A stretch of DNA of 36,776 nt from Muribaculaceae bacterium (GTDB taxonomy: Bacteria > Bacteroidota > Bacteroidia > Bacteroidales > Muribaculaceae): the NCBI GenBank assembly GCA_016281825.1, contig JAEEJI010000032.1, positions 1-36,776 on the forward strand, written 5' to 3'. The notes under the pieces were generated by a model. That model had not been told where the DNA came from. It searched no databases and saw only the letters and a list, made by a program, of their open reading frames with translations. This document shows, piece by piece, positions 1 through 9,416 of the stretch. Positions within the stretch are counted from its first letter, which is position 1, and every line of letters starts with the position of its first letter. The position numbers and the translations under genes are program-made.

Positions 1-1006
1 CGGCCATGTTGACAAAGTGATTCAGATTCACCTCGGCAACTGTCTTTTTCACCTTGTATTCATTAACCGACAAGCAAGCTAATATGTTTTCTGAAGCCGA
101 ACTCATCAATGAAACAAATGCATCAGCTCTAGCGATGCCTGCCTCCGAGAGAATGCCCGGCTCGGTGGCGTCACCATGGATTACCTCACAATCATGATAC
201 TGAGCAATCAATTCGTTGCATCGCGCCAGGTCACTCTCGATGATGGTAAATCGGAATTCACTTGCCGCGATGCGCACCATTAGTGCGGCGACATCACTGC
301 CGCCGGACACGACCACGTTTCGAATCTTCTGGATTTGGCATCCGGTAATAGCAGCGACATCTTCGAGTCGCGCACGGGTTGTCGCCACATAAATCATGTC
401 ACCCGCCACAAGTGTGTGGTCGCCCTTGGGTATCATAGTCATGTGGTTGCGGCGGATAGCGGCAATGTGGAAGAATCGGTCTTCAGCCGCCAGTTCTCTC
501 AGACGCTTGCCCACGGCAGGTGCCTGTTCTGGGAGCCTTACTCCCAATAACACCATCTCACCGTGATTAAACTCGTACCAATAGTTCACCCACGAATGAC
601 GCAATGAGTCAATGCCTCCTTGTGCTACCAAGTAATCGGGGCAAATGACATTGTCTACCCCCATGCTCTGCACTACCTGCAGATTGTGTGGCAGCAAATA
701 GTCATATCGGTCAACACGTGCCACGGTGATTTTTGCGCCCATTGACTTGGCCATGGCACATGCCACAAAGTTGCGTTCGGGCACCTCGGTTACTGCGACG
801 AATAGGTCGCATTGGTTCACCTTTGCTTGTCGAAGAATGGCCGGGTCGATAGCGTCGCCTGTGACTGCCATCAGATTATACTCGGCATCGAGCATTTCTA
901 GTTTGGCTGGATCTCGGTCAATGATGTAGATGTCGACATGCTCACCCGAGAGGTATCTGGCCAAGTGAGAGCCCACTGTTCCCGCTCCCACGATAGTTAC
1001 GATCAT
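1..1006 (-). CDS. trkA: TrkA-like potassium uptake regulatory protein (N-terminal part; C-terminus beyond window edge)
   Basis: Reverse-strand translation starts MIVTIVGAGTVGSHLARYLSGEHVDIYIIDRDPAKLEMLDAEYNLMAVTGDAIDPAILRQAKVNQCDLFVAVTEVPERN, a Rossmann GxGxxG RCK domain. A second RCK-like motif (VVVSGGSDVAALMVRIAASEFRFTIIESDLARC) follows. Open at the left edge, so missing from the ORF track. Confidence 0.88.
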   Translation of the reverse strand, partial: MIVTIVGAGTVGSHLARYLSGEHVDIYIIDRDPAKLEMLDAEYNLMAVTGDAIDPAILRQAKVNQCDLFVAVTEVPERNFVACAMAKSMGAKITVARVDRYDYLLPHNLQVVQSMGVDNVICPDYLVAQGGIDSLRHSWVNYWYEFNHGEMVLLGVRLPEQAPAVGKRLRELAAEDRFFHIAAIRRNHMTMIPKGDHTLVAGDMIYVATTRARLEDVAAITGCQIQKIRNVVVSGGSDVAALMVRIAASEFRFTIIESDLARCNELIAQYHDCEVIHGDATEPGILSEAGIARADAFVSLMSSASENILACLSVNEYKVKKTVAEVNLNHFVNMA

Positions 1007-1055
1007 AGCTGATTGAATTAATTGTTTTAGGATAGTCGGTGCAAAGATATAAAAT

Positions 1056-1090
1056 AGTTGTCAGTGGTCAGCAATCAGTTGTCAGTTTTT
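1056..1090. repeat. 7-bp tandem repeat array (AGTTGTC family, about 4.5 units)
   Basis: agttgtc agtggtc agcaatc agttgtc agttttt. Confidence 0.85.
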
Positions 1091-1151
1091 TTAGTTGGAC
1101 AAATACTTCAAGAAAAAAAAGCAATAATAGGTGGTATTGAGAAAAAAGTTG

Positions 1152-1159
1152 TATCTTTG
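1152..1159 (+). promoter_or_regulatory. Bacteroidetes -7 box (TATCTTTG) for preA-like gene
   Basis: TAnnTTTG match 22 nt upstream of ATG 1181. Confidence 0.6.
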
Positions 1160-1180
1160 TGGCAATCAATTGATAAAACT

Positions 1181-2638
1181 ATGCAACGAGAGATGAATAT
1201 CCGAGAAGAGGTGGCACGATGCTTGTTGTGCCACGACGCTCCTTGCTCGCGGGCTTGCGGGCATGGCGACCCTGCCCGTGCATTGCGCGCGGCGCGTTTT
1301 GACAACATAGCCCTGGCAGCACGTTGGCTCGAGGGCTGCACCGACGAGGATTTAGCGCGTGCCGAGGATGCCTGCATCCACTATGACCGCCCTATCCGTT
1401 TACGCGAGTTTGCCCTCCAACTGCCTAAGCCCGCTGCTCCATCGGAGGTGCCATCGCTTGCCATCGACTTCTGCGGCATCCATTGCGAGAATCCATTTTT
1501 CCTTGCCTCGTCATCCATCTGCACCAACTATGAGATGGTGGCGCGCGCCTTTGAAGCCGGCTGGGCCGGGGTCTTCTTCAAGACCATCTGCCTGCAGGAT
1601 ATTGAGGAAGTATCGCCACGCTTTGATGTTGTGAACCGCGCGGGCAACCATGGCGATTTCACCGCATTGCGCAACATGGAGCAGCTGAGCGAGAACCCTG
1701 CCGAGGTGGACTTTGAGACCTTGCGCCGCCTGAAACAGGACTATCCGTCGAAGGTGGTAGTGGCATCGATTATGGGTCAGACCGAGGAGGAATGGATTGA
1801 ATTGGCCAAGATGGCTGAACAAGCCGGTGTCGACGCGGTGGAGCTGAACTTCTCCTGTCCGCAGATGCGTCTTGCCGGCATGGGCAGTGATGTGGGGCAA
1901 GACTCAGAATTGGTGCTGTTCTACACAGCGCACGTCAAGCGTGCAGTGAGCATTCCCGTCATCCCGAAAATGACGCCCAATATCACTCACATCAACCAGC
2001 CCGCCATGGCGGCCTACTTTGCCTCGGCCGACGCCATCAGTGCTATCAACACTATCAAGAGCGTGACGATGGGCGACCGTAGCGCAGTGTCGGGTCAACA
2101 GACCATCTCGGGGCTCTCGGGGCGTGCCGTGAAACCCATTGCCCAGCGATATATCCTGCAAATGGCACAGAACCCGGTAATGAAGAATATTGAGTTTAGT
2201 GGCATCGGCGGTATCGAGACGTGGCACGATGCGCTTGAATTCATCCAGCTGGGTTGCCGCAACGTGCAGGTGTGTACGGCGGTTATGCAGTATGGCTACC
2301 GCATTATAGATGACTTGATTTTGGGTCTTCAGCACTACATGGCACAGCGTGGAGTCAATGATTTGAGCGAACTTGTCGGCGAGGAGTTGCCCAAGTTTGT
2401 TAAGCCCAGCGACCTGGACCGTTCGACGGTTGTCTTCCCGATGATTGACCGCGACAAGTGCATTGGATGCGGCCGTTGCTATGTGTCGTGTATGGATGGT
2501 GGCCATCAGGCCATCACCTTCGGCGAGGACCACAAGCCTCAGATTCATGGAAACCACTGTGTGGGATGCCACCTGTGCAGCCTCGTGTGCCCCACCGGCG
2601 CCATCACCCACGCCAAGCGCGTCGCCAAACGAAATTAA
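1181..2638 (+). CDS. preA: PreA-like NAD-dependent dihydropyrimidine dehydrogenase subunit with N-terminal Cys-rich domain and two C-terminal 4Fe-4S motifs
   Basis: DHOD-like TIM barrel (LELNFSCPQMRLAGMGSDVGQD, SAINTIKSVTMG, SGIGGIETWHDALEFIQLGCRNVQVCTAVM), C-terminal CIGCGRCYVSC and CVGCHLCSLVC, N-terminal CLLCHDAPCSRAC. The ORF track start (1058) is probably too early: a TATCTTTG -7 box at 1152-1159 precedes ATG 1181. Confidence 0.85.
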   Translation: MQREMNIREEVARCLLCHDAPCSRACGHGDPARALRAARFDNIALAARWLEGCTDEDLARAEDACIHYDRPIRLREFALQLPKPAAPSEVPSLAIDFCGIHCENPFFLASSSICTNYEMVARAFEAGWAGVFFKTICLQDIEEVSPRFDVVNRAGNHGDFTALRNMEQLSENPAEVDFETLRRLKQDYPSKVVVASIMGQTEEEWIELAKMAEQAGVDAVELNFSCPQMRLAGMGSDVGQDSELVLFYTAHVKRAVSIPVIPKMTPNITHINQPAMAAYFASADAISAINTIKSVTMGDRSAVSGQQTISGLSGRAVKPIAQRYILQMAQNPVMKNIEFSGIGGIETWHDALEFIQLGCRNVQVCTAVMQYGYRIIDDLILGLQHYMAQRGVNDLSELVGEELPKFVKPSDLDRSTVVFPMIDRDKCIGCGRCYVSCMDGGHQAITFGEDHKPQIHGNHCVGCHLCSLVCPTGAITHAKRVAKRN

Positions 2639-2660
2639 AACCAAGACTAAGTTACTACAA

Positions 2661-2700
2661 AATCAGCCGCTTGAGGGAGCAAATCCTCAAGCGGCTGATT
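2661..2700. terminator. Terminator-like hairpin between convergent preA-like and PNPOx genes
   Basis: Perfect 16-bp stem aatcagccgcttgagg / cctcaagcggctgatt with 8-nt loop. Confidence 0.7.
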
Positions 2701-2717
2701 TGTTGTATAGTATACAT

Positions 2718-3200
2718 TTATCTTACTCGCTTTTGCTTGCCGGAGAAGGTGGCGATGTCGATGCGGATGATGTCGGTGCGGGAGAATGATGATCGGGCAT
2801 ATTTCATGCCGACTTTGATGTCATTGGGCGAGTATTTTTCCAACAACAATTCGAGGGCCTGCATTCGCTCTTCGTCGTCGGAGATGATGGTTGCCTTTCC
2901 GGTAAGGATGACACTCTCATAATCGGTGGTGAACTTGCTGGGCAACAGGTTCACTCGCCCGACGACGCAGAACGATACATCATCGTTGATGTCGAGGATG
3001 TCTAGTTTACGCCCCTGGGTGGCGCAGTGGATGTAGATACAGTCGACATCGAAGACGAAGTTGACGGGTATACCATAGGGTTTTCGGTCAAGGTCGACCA
3101 TTGAGAGGATGCCATATTCGGCAGTGGCGAGAAGTTCTCTCGCCCTTGCTTCGTCGAGCAGGCGATCTTGCCGACGCACATGGGAGTTATCGTAGAGCAT
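2718..3200 (-). CDS. Pyridoxamine 5'-phosphate oxidase-fold flavoprotein (NimA-like)
   Basis: ATAEYGILSMVDLDRKPYGIPVNFVFDVDCIYIHCATQGRKLDIL resembles FMN-binding split-barrel proteins. Confidence 0.75.
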   Translation of the reverse strand: MLYDNSHVRRQDRLLDEARARELLATAEYGILSMVDLDRKPYGIPVNFVFDVDCIYIHCATQGRKLDILDINDDVSFCVVGRVNLLPSKFTTDYESVILTGKATIISDDEERMQALELLLEKYSPNDIKVGMKYARSSFSRTDIIRIDIATFSGKQKRVR

Positions 3201-3259
3201 TTAAGTAGTTAGAGGGAGTTAAGGAGTTAAAGGGAGTTAGAGAAGTAAGGAGCCAATTC

Positions 3260-4108
3260 TTAATTATCTCCGAGGATGGATGTTATTTGATGGCCATTCA
3301 TGCGTTGGTAGCCTTTAGGCTTGGAATCGTCGATGTTGACCTGGGTGTTCCAAGTGATGTCCTTGAGGTCGAGGGCTAAAGTAAACTTGCTGCTGCCTAT
3401 TGTGGCGGCAACATCGGCATGCTGCGCTATGGGTCCCGCGAGTGTGAGCTGGACACTGCTATAGCAGGCTGTATAGGGTGTCTTTGTTCCGCTGGCGGGT
3501 TTCACCTCTACGGCAACGACGTGGTTGCTGGGGTCGAGAGTAAAACCATAGTTGAATGCCTGCGGCTGGGTCTTGGGCGACAGGCGATAGTTGGTACCAT
3601 CGGCATCGAGCTGGACCAGATGTCGCGTGGAGGTGTTGACGGTTCCCTTGCCGAGGATGAATGCGCGACCGAGGAAGATGTCCTGCATCTCGGTGACTGT
3701 GACGGGCACGCCGTTGGTTATGAGCGAGATGGGTTCGGCAAGGTAGCGTTTGTGGTACTTGTCGACTACCAACACACTGTCGTTGGTGATGACAATTTTA
3801 CCCACCTCAATGCCAATGAGCGGCCGCAAGGAGATGTAGATGGCTTTACCTCGAATCATTCGCATCTGCATGGAACTGGAGAATGACTTGGCCCCTCCTA
3901 TTTTGACATTTCCTCCTGCCTGGAGTGTGTTCCAGCCGAGCTGGCTGGCAGCGAACGCATTGAGGCGTGTCTCGAGGGGATTGGTAGTTGGCGTAACAGT
4001 GGTAGTATCGGGCTTGGGGTAGTCGGTGGTGATTACTTGCTGCTTTGCGCGGCAGCCGGTGGCGAGGATTGCCAGAATGGCGAGTAAGATGATGGGAGTT
4101 GTTTTCAT
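3260..4108 (-). CDS. DUF4292-like lipoprotein
   Basis: Lipobox-like N-terminus (LLAILAILATGCRAK); LolA-like body; position next to TPR and dut genes as in other Bacteroidales. Confidence 0.65.
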   Translation of the reverse strand: MKTTPIILLAILAILATGCRAKQQVITTDYPKPDTTTVTPTTNPLETRLNAFAASQLGWNTLQAGGNVKIGGAKSFSSSMQMRMIRGKAIYISLRPLIGIEVGKIVITNDSVLVVDKYHKRYLAEPISLITNGVPVTVTEMQDIFLGRAFILGKGTVNTSTRHLVQLDADGTNYRLSPKTQPQAFNYGFTLDPSNHVVAVEVKPASGTKTPYTACYSSVQLTLAGPIAQHADVAATIGSSKFTLALDLKDITWNTQVNIDDSKPKGYQRMNGHQITSILGDN

Positions 4109-4130
4109 TGCCTTGTTTTGTATAGTGATG

Positions 4131-4149
4131 GCTGCGACGTAGCCGCAGC
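4131..4149. repeat. Dispersed small hairpin repeat, copy 1
   Basis: gctgcg-acgtagc-cgcagc. Confidence 0.7.
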
Positions 4150-4183
4150 AAGGAAAACGGCAGGACGATTCATCATTGCTTGG

Positions 4184-5947
4184 TTATTTGAAAAAGATGG
4201 TGCGATGCTTAACCTTGCGCTGGAGAAGTTCGTTGTCGGGCATGAGTTCGATAGCTTTCTGCCACTGCTCGAGTGCAGCCTCGTGGTCGCCCGTCATGAA
4301 GAGGATGTCGCCGTAGTGGTCCAGAAGGTCGCCACTGGGTGAGTCATCGTTCTCGATGGCACTCTTGATGTAGAGCAACGCCATCTGATAGTCTTTTTTC
4401 TTGAAGTATACCCAGGCGTAGGTGTCAAGGTAGGTAGAGCTCTGCGGCTGGTCTTTCACCGCCAACGCCGCCATGCGTTCAGCCTTGTCCAGGTCACGCT
4501 CGCTGAGTGCAAGGAAATAGGCGTAGTTGTTCATAATGCCCGTGTTGAGCGGATTGAGTTGGAGCGCCTGCTCGTAGAGTTCGAAGGCATGCAGGGTGTC
4601 GCCCATCTCAAAAAAAACATCTCCCATACCTCCGATAAAGTCGCTGCGTGTGTCAACATCGGCACTGTCGGTGAGTTCAAGGGCACGCTGATAAATCTGA
4701 AGCGACTTGTCGTACTGCTTGATTTGGAAATATGCCGGGGCAATGTATCGATACAGATCCAAGCTGTCGGGGTTATATTCCAACGCCTTGTCACCCGCAG
4801 CGATTGCGGCGGGGATGTTCTCGTCCATGATGTTGACAATCATCAGTTTGCGCCACATCTGTGCGTCGGTGGGTTCCACATCAAGCACATAGCCTAGCTG
4901 TTCGGCGGCATGGCTGTAATCCTTGCGAGCGATGAAGTACTCACTATAGAGGTCATGGATTTTCGGTTCGTGGGGATGTTGCTCCAGCAGTACGCTCATC
5001 AGCTGGTCGACGCGTCCCGTGGAGTCATTAGCAGCGATGCGGTCGCGCATAAAATCAACGAGCACCTGCATCTTGTCATCTACCTCAAGGTTCTCGTTCA
5101 CCAGTGCCTGGCGTACCTGCTGCTCGTAGGCCGCGGAGTCGCCCACCAAATTATAATACTGTGCCTTGGCGAGGTAGGTGTAGCCATTGTCGGGCTCAGC
5201 CTGTTGGGCCCGGTCGAGGTAGACGAGGGCACTGTCCTGCCTTCCCAGCTGTACGAGCAGCCCGCTCATGGTAATGTTGTAGGTAGCGTTCTCGGGCGCT
5301 GTCGTTAGCAGTGCACGCATCTCGTTAATGGCTCCGGCGGTGTCGTTCATTGCCATGTAGGCAGAAACCTTACGGGAAGTGATTTGCATCGACTTGCCAT
5401 GGAGAGCCTCGATGGAGTCGAATGTCTCGATGGCGCCGGTGAAGTCGCCGGTCTGCGCCTGTGCATGCGCCAGTCGTGCCTGCAATTCCAGTTTGTTGGG
5501 GTTTCGGTCGCTCAGTGTCTTGATGGCGCGCAGTCCTTCCTCGGGTTTTCCCAGCATCATGCATGCGTCGCTGTAGAATGTGGTCTCATAGAAGTCGCCT
5601 GGCGCTTCGTCAAAGTGCTTGCGCATGAGTTGCAGTCCCCGCTCGGCCCGTTGCTGGGTCATGTTCTCCATGGTCAGCAGACAGTAGCCGAGGTAGAACG
5701 ATACGCTGGTGTTGGTCGAGTCGATGTCGTAGGCCGCCTTGAGGAGGTCGTAGTAAGCGTCGAGTCGGTCGTGCTGCTTCTGGTTCTGTGCCTCGAGGAA
5801 GAGGTATTCAGCCTTACGGCGGTCCTGTTCGGTAATGCGCTGCTTGTCGCTGCCAGCCAAGGCGATGGGCGCGGCCAAGAGGAAGACTACGAGCCAAAGG
5901 GTCGCACTACTCCAACGTGTTGCACAACTATATTGATTATTACTCAT
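4184..5947 (-). CDS. Tetratricopeptide repeat protein with N-terminal signal
   Basis: Multiple TPR units (ALEYNPDSLDLYRYIAPAYFQIKQYDKSLQIYQRALEL, AFELYEQALQLNPLNTGIMNNYAYFLAL). Confidence 0.85.
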   Translation of the reverse strand: MSNNQYSCATRWSSATLWLVVFLLAAPIALAGSDKQRITEQDRRKAEYLFLEAQNQKQHDRLDAYYDLLKAAYDIDSTNTSVSFYLGYCLLTMENMTQQRAERGLQLMRKHFDEAPGDFYETTFYSDACMMLGKPEEGLRAIKTLSDRNPNKLELQARLAHAQAQTGDFTGAIETFDSIEALHGKSMQITSRKVSAYMAMNDTAGAINEMRALLTTAPENATYNITMSGLLVQLGRQDSALVYLDRAQQAEPDNGYTYLAKAQYYNLVGDSAAYEQQVRQALVNENLEVDDKMQVLVDFMRDRIAANDSTGRVDQLMSVLLEQHPHEPKIHDLYSEYFIARKDYSHAAEQLGYVLDVEPTDAQMWRKLMIVNIMDENIPAAIAAGDKALEYNPDSLDLYRYIAPAYFQIKQYDKSLQIYQRALELTDSADVDTRSDFIGGMGDVFFEMGDTLHAFELYEQALQLNPLNTGIMNNYAYFLALSERDLDKAERMAALAVKDQPQSSTYLDTYAWVYFKKKDYQMALLYIKSAIENDDSPSGDLLDHYGDILFMTGDHEAALEQWQKAIELMPDNELLQRKVKHRTIFFK

Positions 5948-5957
5948 GGTTCACTGT

Positions 5958-6401
5958 TTATTTTGTTCCGGTGTGACCGAAGCCTCCAGCGCCTCGCTCG
6001 GTGTCGTCAAGTTGCTCGACGGGTAGCCACTGAACGGTCTCGTGTCGTGCTACGACCATCTGGCAGATGCGCTCGCCATCTTCGATGGTCTGGGGCTCGT
6101 TGCTGAGGTTTGCGATGATGACACACACCTCTCCCCGGTAGTCGGCATCGATGGTGCCTGGGGTGTTGAGCACGGTGAGTCCTCGCTTCAGGGCGAGTCC
6201 GCTGCGTGGACGTATCTGGCACTCATATCCCTCGGGCAGAGCAATATAAATGCCCGTGTGCAACATGGCTCGTTGCAGCGGTTGCAAGGTGACAGGCTCT
6301 TCGAGCCACGCATGCAGGTCCATGCCTGCGCTCAATGAAGTGCTGTATGCGGGCAATGGGTGTGGCCCGCGGTTGACAATTTTTACTTCAATATTTTCCA
6401 T
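5958..6401 (-). CDS. dut: dUTP diphosphatase
   Basis: dUTPase motifs [58 protein letters not shown]. Confidence 0.95.
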   Translation of the reverse strand: MENIEVKIVNRGPHPLPAYSTSLSAGMDLHAWLEEPVTLQPLQRAMLHTGIYIALPEGYECQIRPRSGLALKRGLTVLNTPGTIDADYRGEVCVIIANLSNEPQTIEDGERICQMVVARHETVQWLPVEQLDDTERGAGGFGHTGTK

Positions 6402-6596
6402 TAGTCAGTTGTTTGAATTTGCAAAGGTAGTGTAAAAGCATCAAATTTGCACGCACACAATCGCTAAAAAAACAAAACATGTGGATTAATCACCTTCATT
6501 TTTTGATAATAACTCAGAGAAAAGTTGTGTTTTTAGATAAATTATTTTGCACTTCTCTCAACTTGCAGTAATTTTGCAAAGAATAATAAAAAAGCA

Positions 6597-7919
6597 ATGA
6601 ACTGGGACAAACTGATATGCGACAAGCGACTGGGGCTGGAGGACTATCACGATACCAAAGGTGGCGTGCGCAGCGACTTTGAGCGCGATTACGACCGCCT
6701 AGTGTTTTCCTCTCCGTTCCGTCGGTTACAGAACAAGACGCAGGTATTTCCGCTGCCAGGCAGCATCTTCGTACACAACCGTCTGACACATAGCTTGGAA
6801 GTGTCGAGCGTGGGCAAGTCGTTAGCGCGCGAAATTGCACTGCGGCTGATGCCCAAGTATGCCAGCGAACCTTGGGTGGACAAATTGCGTGACATCAGCG
6901 AGATTGTCGCCGCTGCATGTCTGGCACATGACCTTGGCAACCCGCCGTTCGGCCACTCGGGCGAGAAGACCATCGGGGCTTATTTCAGCGAGGGGGCTGG
7001 CCTGGCGCTAAAAGACAAATTCACAACTGAGCAGTGGAACGACTTAATACACTTCGAGGGCAACGCCAACTCGTTGCGCACACTGGTGCATCAGTTCAAG
7101 GGCCGCCGTCCGGGTGGTTTCGCAATGACCTACTCGACACTGGCTTCGATTGTCAAGTATCCCTACTCGTCGAGCCAAGCCAACTCGAAAGGCAAATTCG
7201 GGTTCTTCACCAGCGAGAAGGAGGTGTTTGAGCGCATCGCCACCGAACTGGGCATGCTGCAGCTGGGCCCTGAGCGTTACGCACGCCATCCACTGGTCTA
7301 CCTGGTCGAGTCCGCCGACGACATCTGCTACCAAGTGATGGACATTGAAGACGGGCACAAACTCAAACTCATCAGTACGGAGGAGACACTCGAGTTACTA
7401 TTGGGCTTCTTCGACAAGGAAGAGCAGGCGCACAAGCGCGAAGTGATGACACGCGTCGCCGACCCCAACGAGAAGGTGGGCTATATGCGTTCATGCATTG
7501 TGGGACTGCTGGTTCAGGAGTGCGCCCAGACCTTTGTCGCTCACGAGCCTGAAATTATGTCAGGCGCCTTTGAGGGTTCTCTTATTGACCATATATCTCC
7601 GCTAGCCAGCGAAGGCTACGAACGTTGCAGCCAATTGGCTTACGAGAAACTGTACCGCGCGGGCTATGTCGTGGATGTGGACCTAGCGGGCAACCGCATC
7701 ATCAACCTGTTGCTCGAGAAACTCATTGAGGCGGTGCAACATCCCGAGCGAAACTACTCGCAGTTGCTGCTGAACAAGTTCCCGCAACAGTATGACGTTC
7801 ACGCCCCTACCCTCTTCGAGAAGATCCAGGCAGTGCTCGACCACATCAGCGCGATGACCGATGTATATGCGCTGAACCTTTACCGACAACTCGACGGCAT
7901 CGCGTTGCCGACCGTTTAG
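6597..7919 (+). CDS. dgt: Deoxyguanosinetriphosphate triphosphohydrolase (HD-domain dGTPase)
   Basis: FSSPFRRLQNKTQVFPLPGSIFVHNRLTHSLEVSSVG and AACLAHDLGNPPFGHSGEKTI; TAATTTTG -7 box at 6569-6576. Confidence 0.9.
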   Translation: MNWDKLICDKRLGLEDYHDTKGGVRSDFERDYDRLVFSSPFRRLQNKTQVFPLPGSIFVHNRLTHSLEVSSVGKSLAREIALRLMPKYASEPWVDKLRDISEIVAAACLAHDLGNPPFGHSGEKTIGAYFSEGAGLALKDKFTTEQWNDLIHFEGNANSLRTLVHQFKGRRPGGFAMTYSTLASIVKYPYSSSQANSKGKFGFFTSEKEVFERIATELGMLQLGPERYARHPLVYLVESADDICYQVMDIEDGHKLKLISTEETLELLLGFFDKEEQAHKREVMTRVADPNEKVGYMRSCIVGLLVQECAQTFVAHEPEIMSGAFEGSLIDHISPLASEGYERCSQLAYEKLYRAGYVVDVDLAGNRIINLLLEKLIEAVQHPERNYSQLLLNKFPQQYDVHAPTLFEKIQAVLDHISAMTDVYALNLYRQLDGIALPTV

Positions 7920-7922
7920 TTA

Positions 7923-7950
7923 AATGCATAATTCATAATGCATAATTCAT
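7923..7950. repeat. 7-bp tandem repeat array (4 units, AATNCAT)
   Basis: aatgcat aattcat aatgcat aattcat. Confidence 0.9.
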
Positions 7951-8052
7951 AATCATTGCCGAGCTATTTTTTGCACACAGACTATTTTATTTTTCCTGTT
8001 TGAAAAGTTTTTCGTACATTTGCACTTTCGATTGAAAATCGCTTAACTAAAA

Positions 8053-9159
8053 ATGAAAGATATCAAACGCATCGTACTCACCGGCGGCCCCTGTGCCGGC
8101 AAGACCACGGCATTGGCTAAGATTGTAGAACATTTTTCTAACCTGGGATACCAGGTGTTCACCCTCCCTGAAGTACCCACCATGTTCACCGCGGCTGGCA
8201 TGAACTACCTGACGAAAAACAAGGGTTACTTCTATGAGGGCGAGAAAGCGACCCTGGAGGTTCAGTTGGCCCTGGAGGACAAGTTTACGCGCATGGCGCA
8301 GGAGTGCAATGAGCCTTGCATCATCGTGTGCGACCGCGGCACGATGGACATTTCAGCCTATATGACCCCCGAGATGTGGCAGACGTTGACACGCGCCGTG
8401 GGTACGTCGTCGGCCGAGCTCCGTGAGCGTTATGACGCTGTGCTTCACCTGGTGTCGGCAGCTGATGGCGCAGAGCAGTTCTACACCACCGCCAACAACG
8501 CGCAACGCCTTGAGCAGATGAATGAGGAAGGCCTGCGCATCGCTCGCATGCTTGACAAGAAGGTCATCAAGGCGTGGACGGGACACCCGCACTTGAGCGT
8601 AATTAACAACCACGATGACTTCGATGCCAAGATGAAGCGCGTGATCCAGGAAATCAGCAGTGTGCTGGGTCTACCCAAGCCCATCGAGACCGAGCGTAAG
8701 TACATCGTCAAACTCACTGGAGAAGTACCTGCCGACTGCATCGAGAACGACATCGTCCAGACGTACCTGAACTCTTCTGATGCAAACGCCGAGGTGCGTC
8801 TGCGCAAGCGTGGCTGGGACGGGAAGTACCTGTATGTGCACACGACGAAGAAGAAAGTGTCGGACAAGGAAGAACTGGTGACCGAGCGCCAGATTAACAA
8901 CAGTCTTTACGAGATGATGCTCACGCTTGCCGACCCGAAGCGCCGCACTATCTGCAAGCATCGCCTGAATTTCATCTACCAGGGGCAGTTCTTCGAGATA
9001 GACACCTACAAGAACGAGTTGGAGGGTCTTGTCATCCTGGAGGCGAAGGGTGTTGACGAAGGGGAGCCTATCAAGTTCCCGCCATTCATTGAGGTCATTG
9101 AGGACATCACGGGCAACGTCAACTACTACAACCACAACCTGGCACGCAAGTTCGACTGA
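8053..9159 (+). CDS. P-loop NTPase (AAA_28-like) fused to CYTH/triphosphate tunnel domain
   Basis: Walker A GGPCAGKTT at N-terminus; C-terminal ETERKYIVKL (ExExK signature), VRLRKRG, ILEAKG. TACATTTG -7 box at 8015-8022. Confidence 0.8.
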   Translation: MKDIKRIVLTGGPCAGKTTALAKIVEHFSNLGYQVFTLPEVPTMFTAAGMNYLTKNKGYFYEGEKATLEVQLALEDKFTRMAQECNEPCIIVCDRGTMDISAYMTPEMWQTLTRAVGTSSAELRERYDAVLHLVSAADGAEQFYTTANNAQRLEQMNEEGLRIARMLDKKVIKAWTGHPHLSVINNHDDFDAKMKRVIQEISSVLGLPKPIETERKYIVKLTGEVPADCIENDIVQTYLNSSDANAEVRLRKRGWDGKYLYVHTTKKKVSDKEELVTERQINNSLYEMMLTLADPKRRTICKHRLNFIYQGQFFEIDTYKNELEGLVILEAKGVDEGEPIKFPPFIEVIEDITGNVNYYNHNLARKFD

Positions 9160-9180
9160 TTTTTCTGGACATAAGAACCC

Positions 9181-9215
9181 AAGGACATGAGGCTATGCTT
9201 TGTGTCCTTTATTTT
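9181..9215 (+). terminator. Intrinsic terminator-like hairpin after CYTH gene
   Basis: aaggaca (9181-9187) / tgtcctt (9203-9209) followed by tatttttat. Confidence 0.55.
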
Positions 9216-9227
9216 TATAATGTAATG

Positions 9228-9246
9228 GCCGCGACGGAGCCGCGGC
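9228..9246. repeat. Dispersed small hairpin repeat, copy 2
   Basis: gccgcg-acggagc-cgcggc. Confidence 0.75.
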
Positions 9247-9416
9247 ATGGCGAACGACTAGGTGCTCTGCTTTGTGCTCGTTTATAAAACCTACTGTTTT
9301 CGGTAGTTTTTATGGCTTTTTGCTGAAATTTCAGGTGGAGCTGTGGCAAATTTCTGTCGAAATGCGTATTTTTGTTGCTTCAATAAATTTTGTACAAACC
9401 ATAAAACTAGATAACT

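Noticed and set aside
1058-1180. N-terminal extension of the PreA ORF (MSVVSNQLSVFLVGQ...)
   Set aside because: It translates a heptad repeat array and lies upstream of the TATCTTTG promoter; non-ATG start.
1904-2644. 246-aa antisense ORF opposite preA
   Set aside because: Mirror of codon-biased coding sequence; no domain signal, fully overlaps a confident gene.
3200-3250. agttagaggg/agttaagg/agttaaaggg/agttagag run upstream of the PNPOx gene as another heptad array
   Set aside because: Spacing is 10/8/10, not a clean 7-bp register; possibly related but not claimed.
5384-6106. 240-aa ORF opposite TPR/dut genes
   Set aside because: Overlaps two confident genes on the other strand; composition looks like antisense translation.
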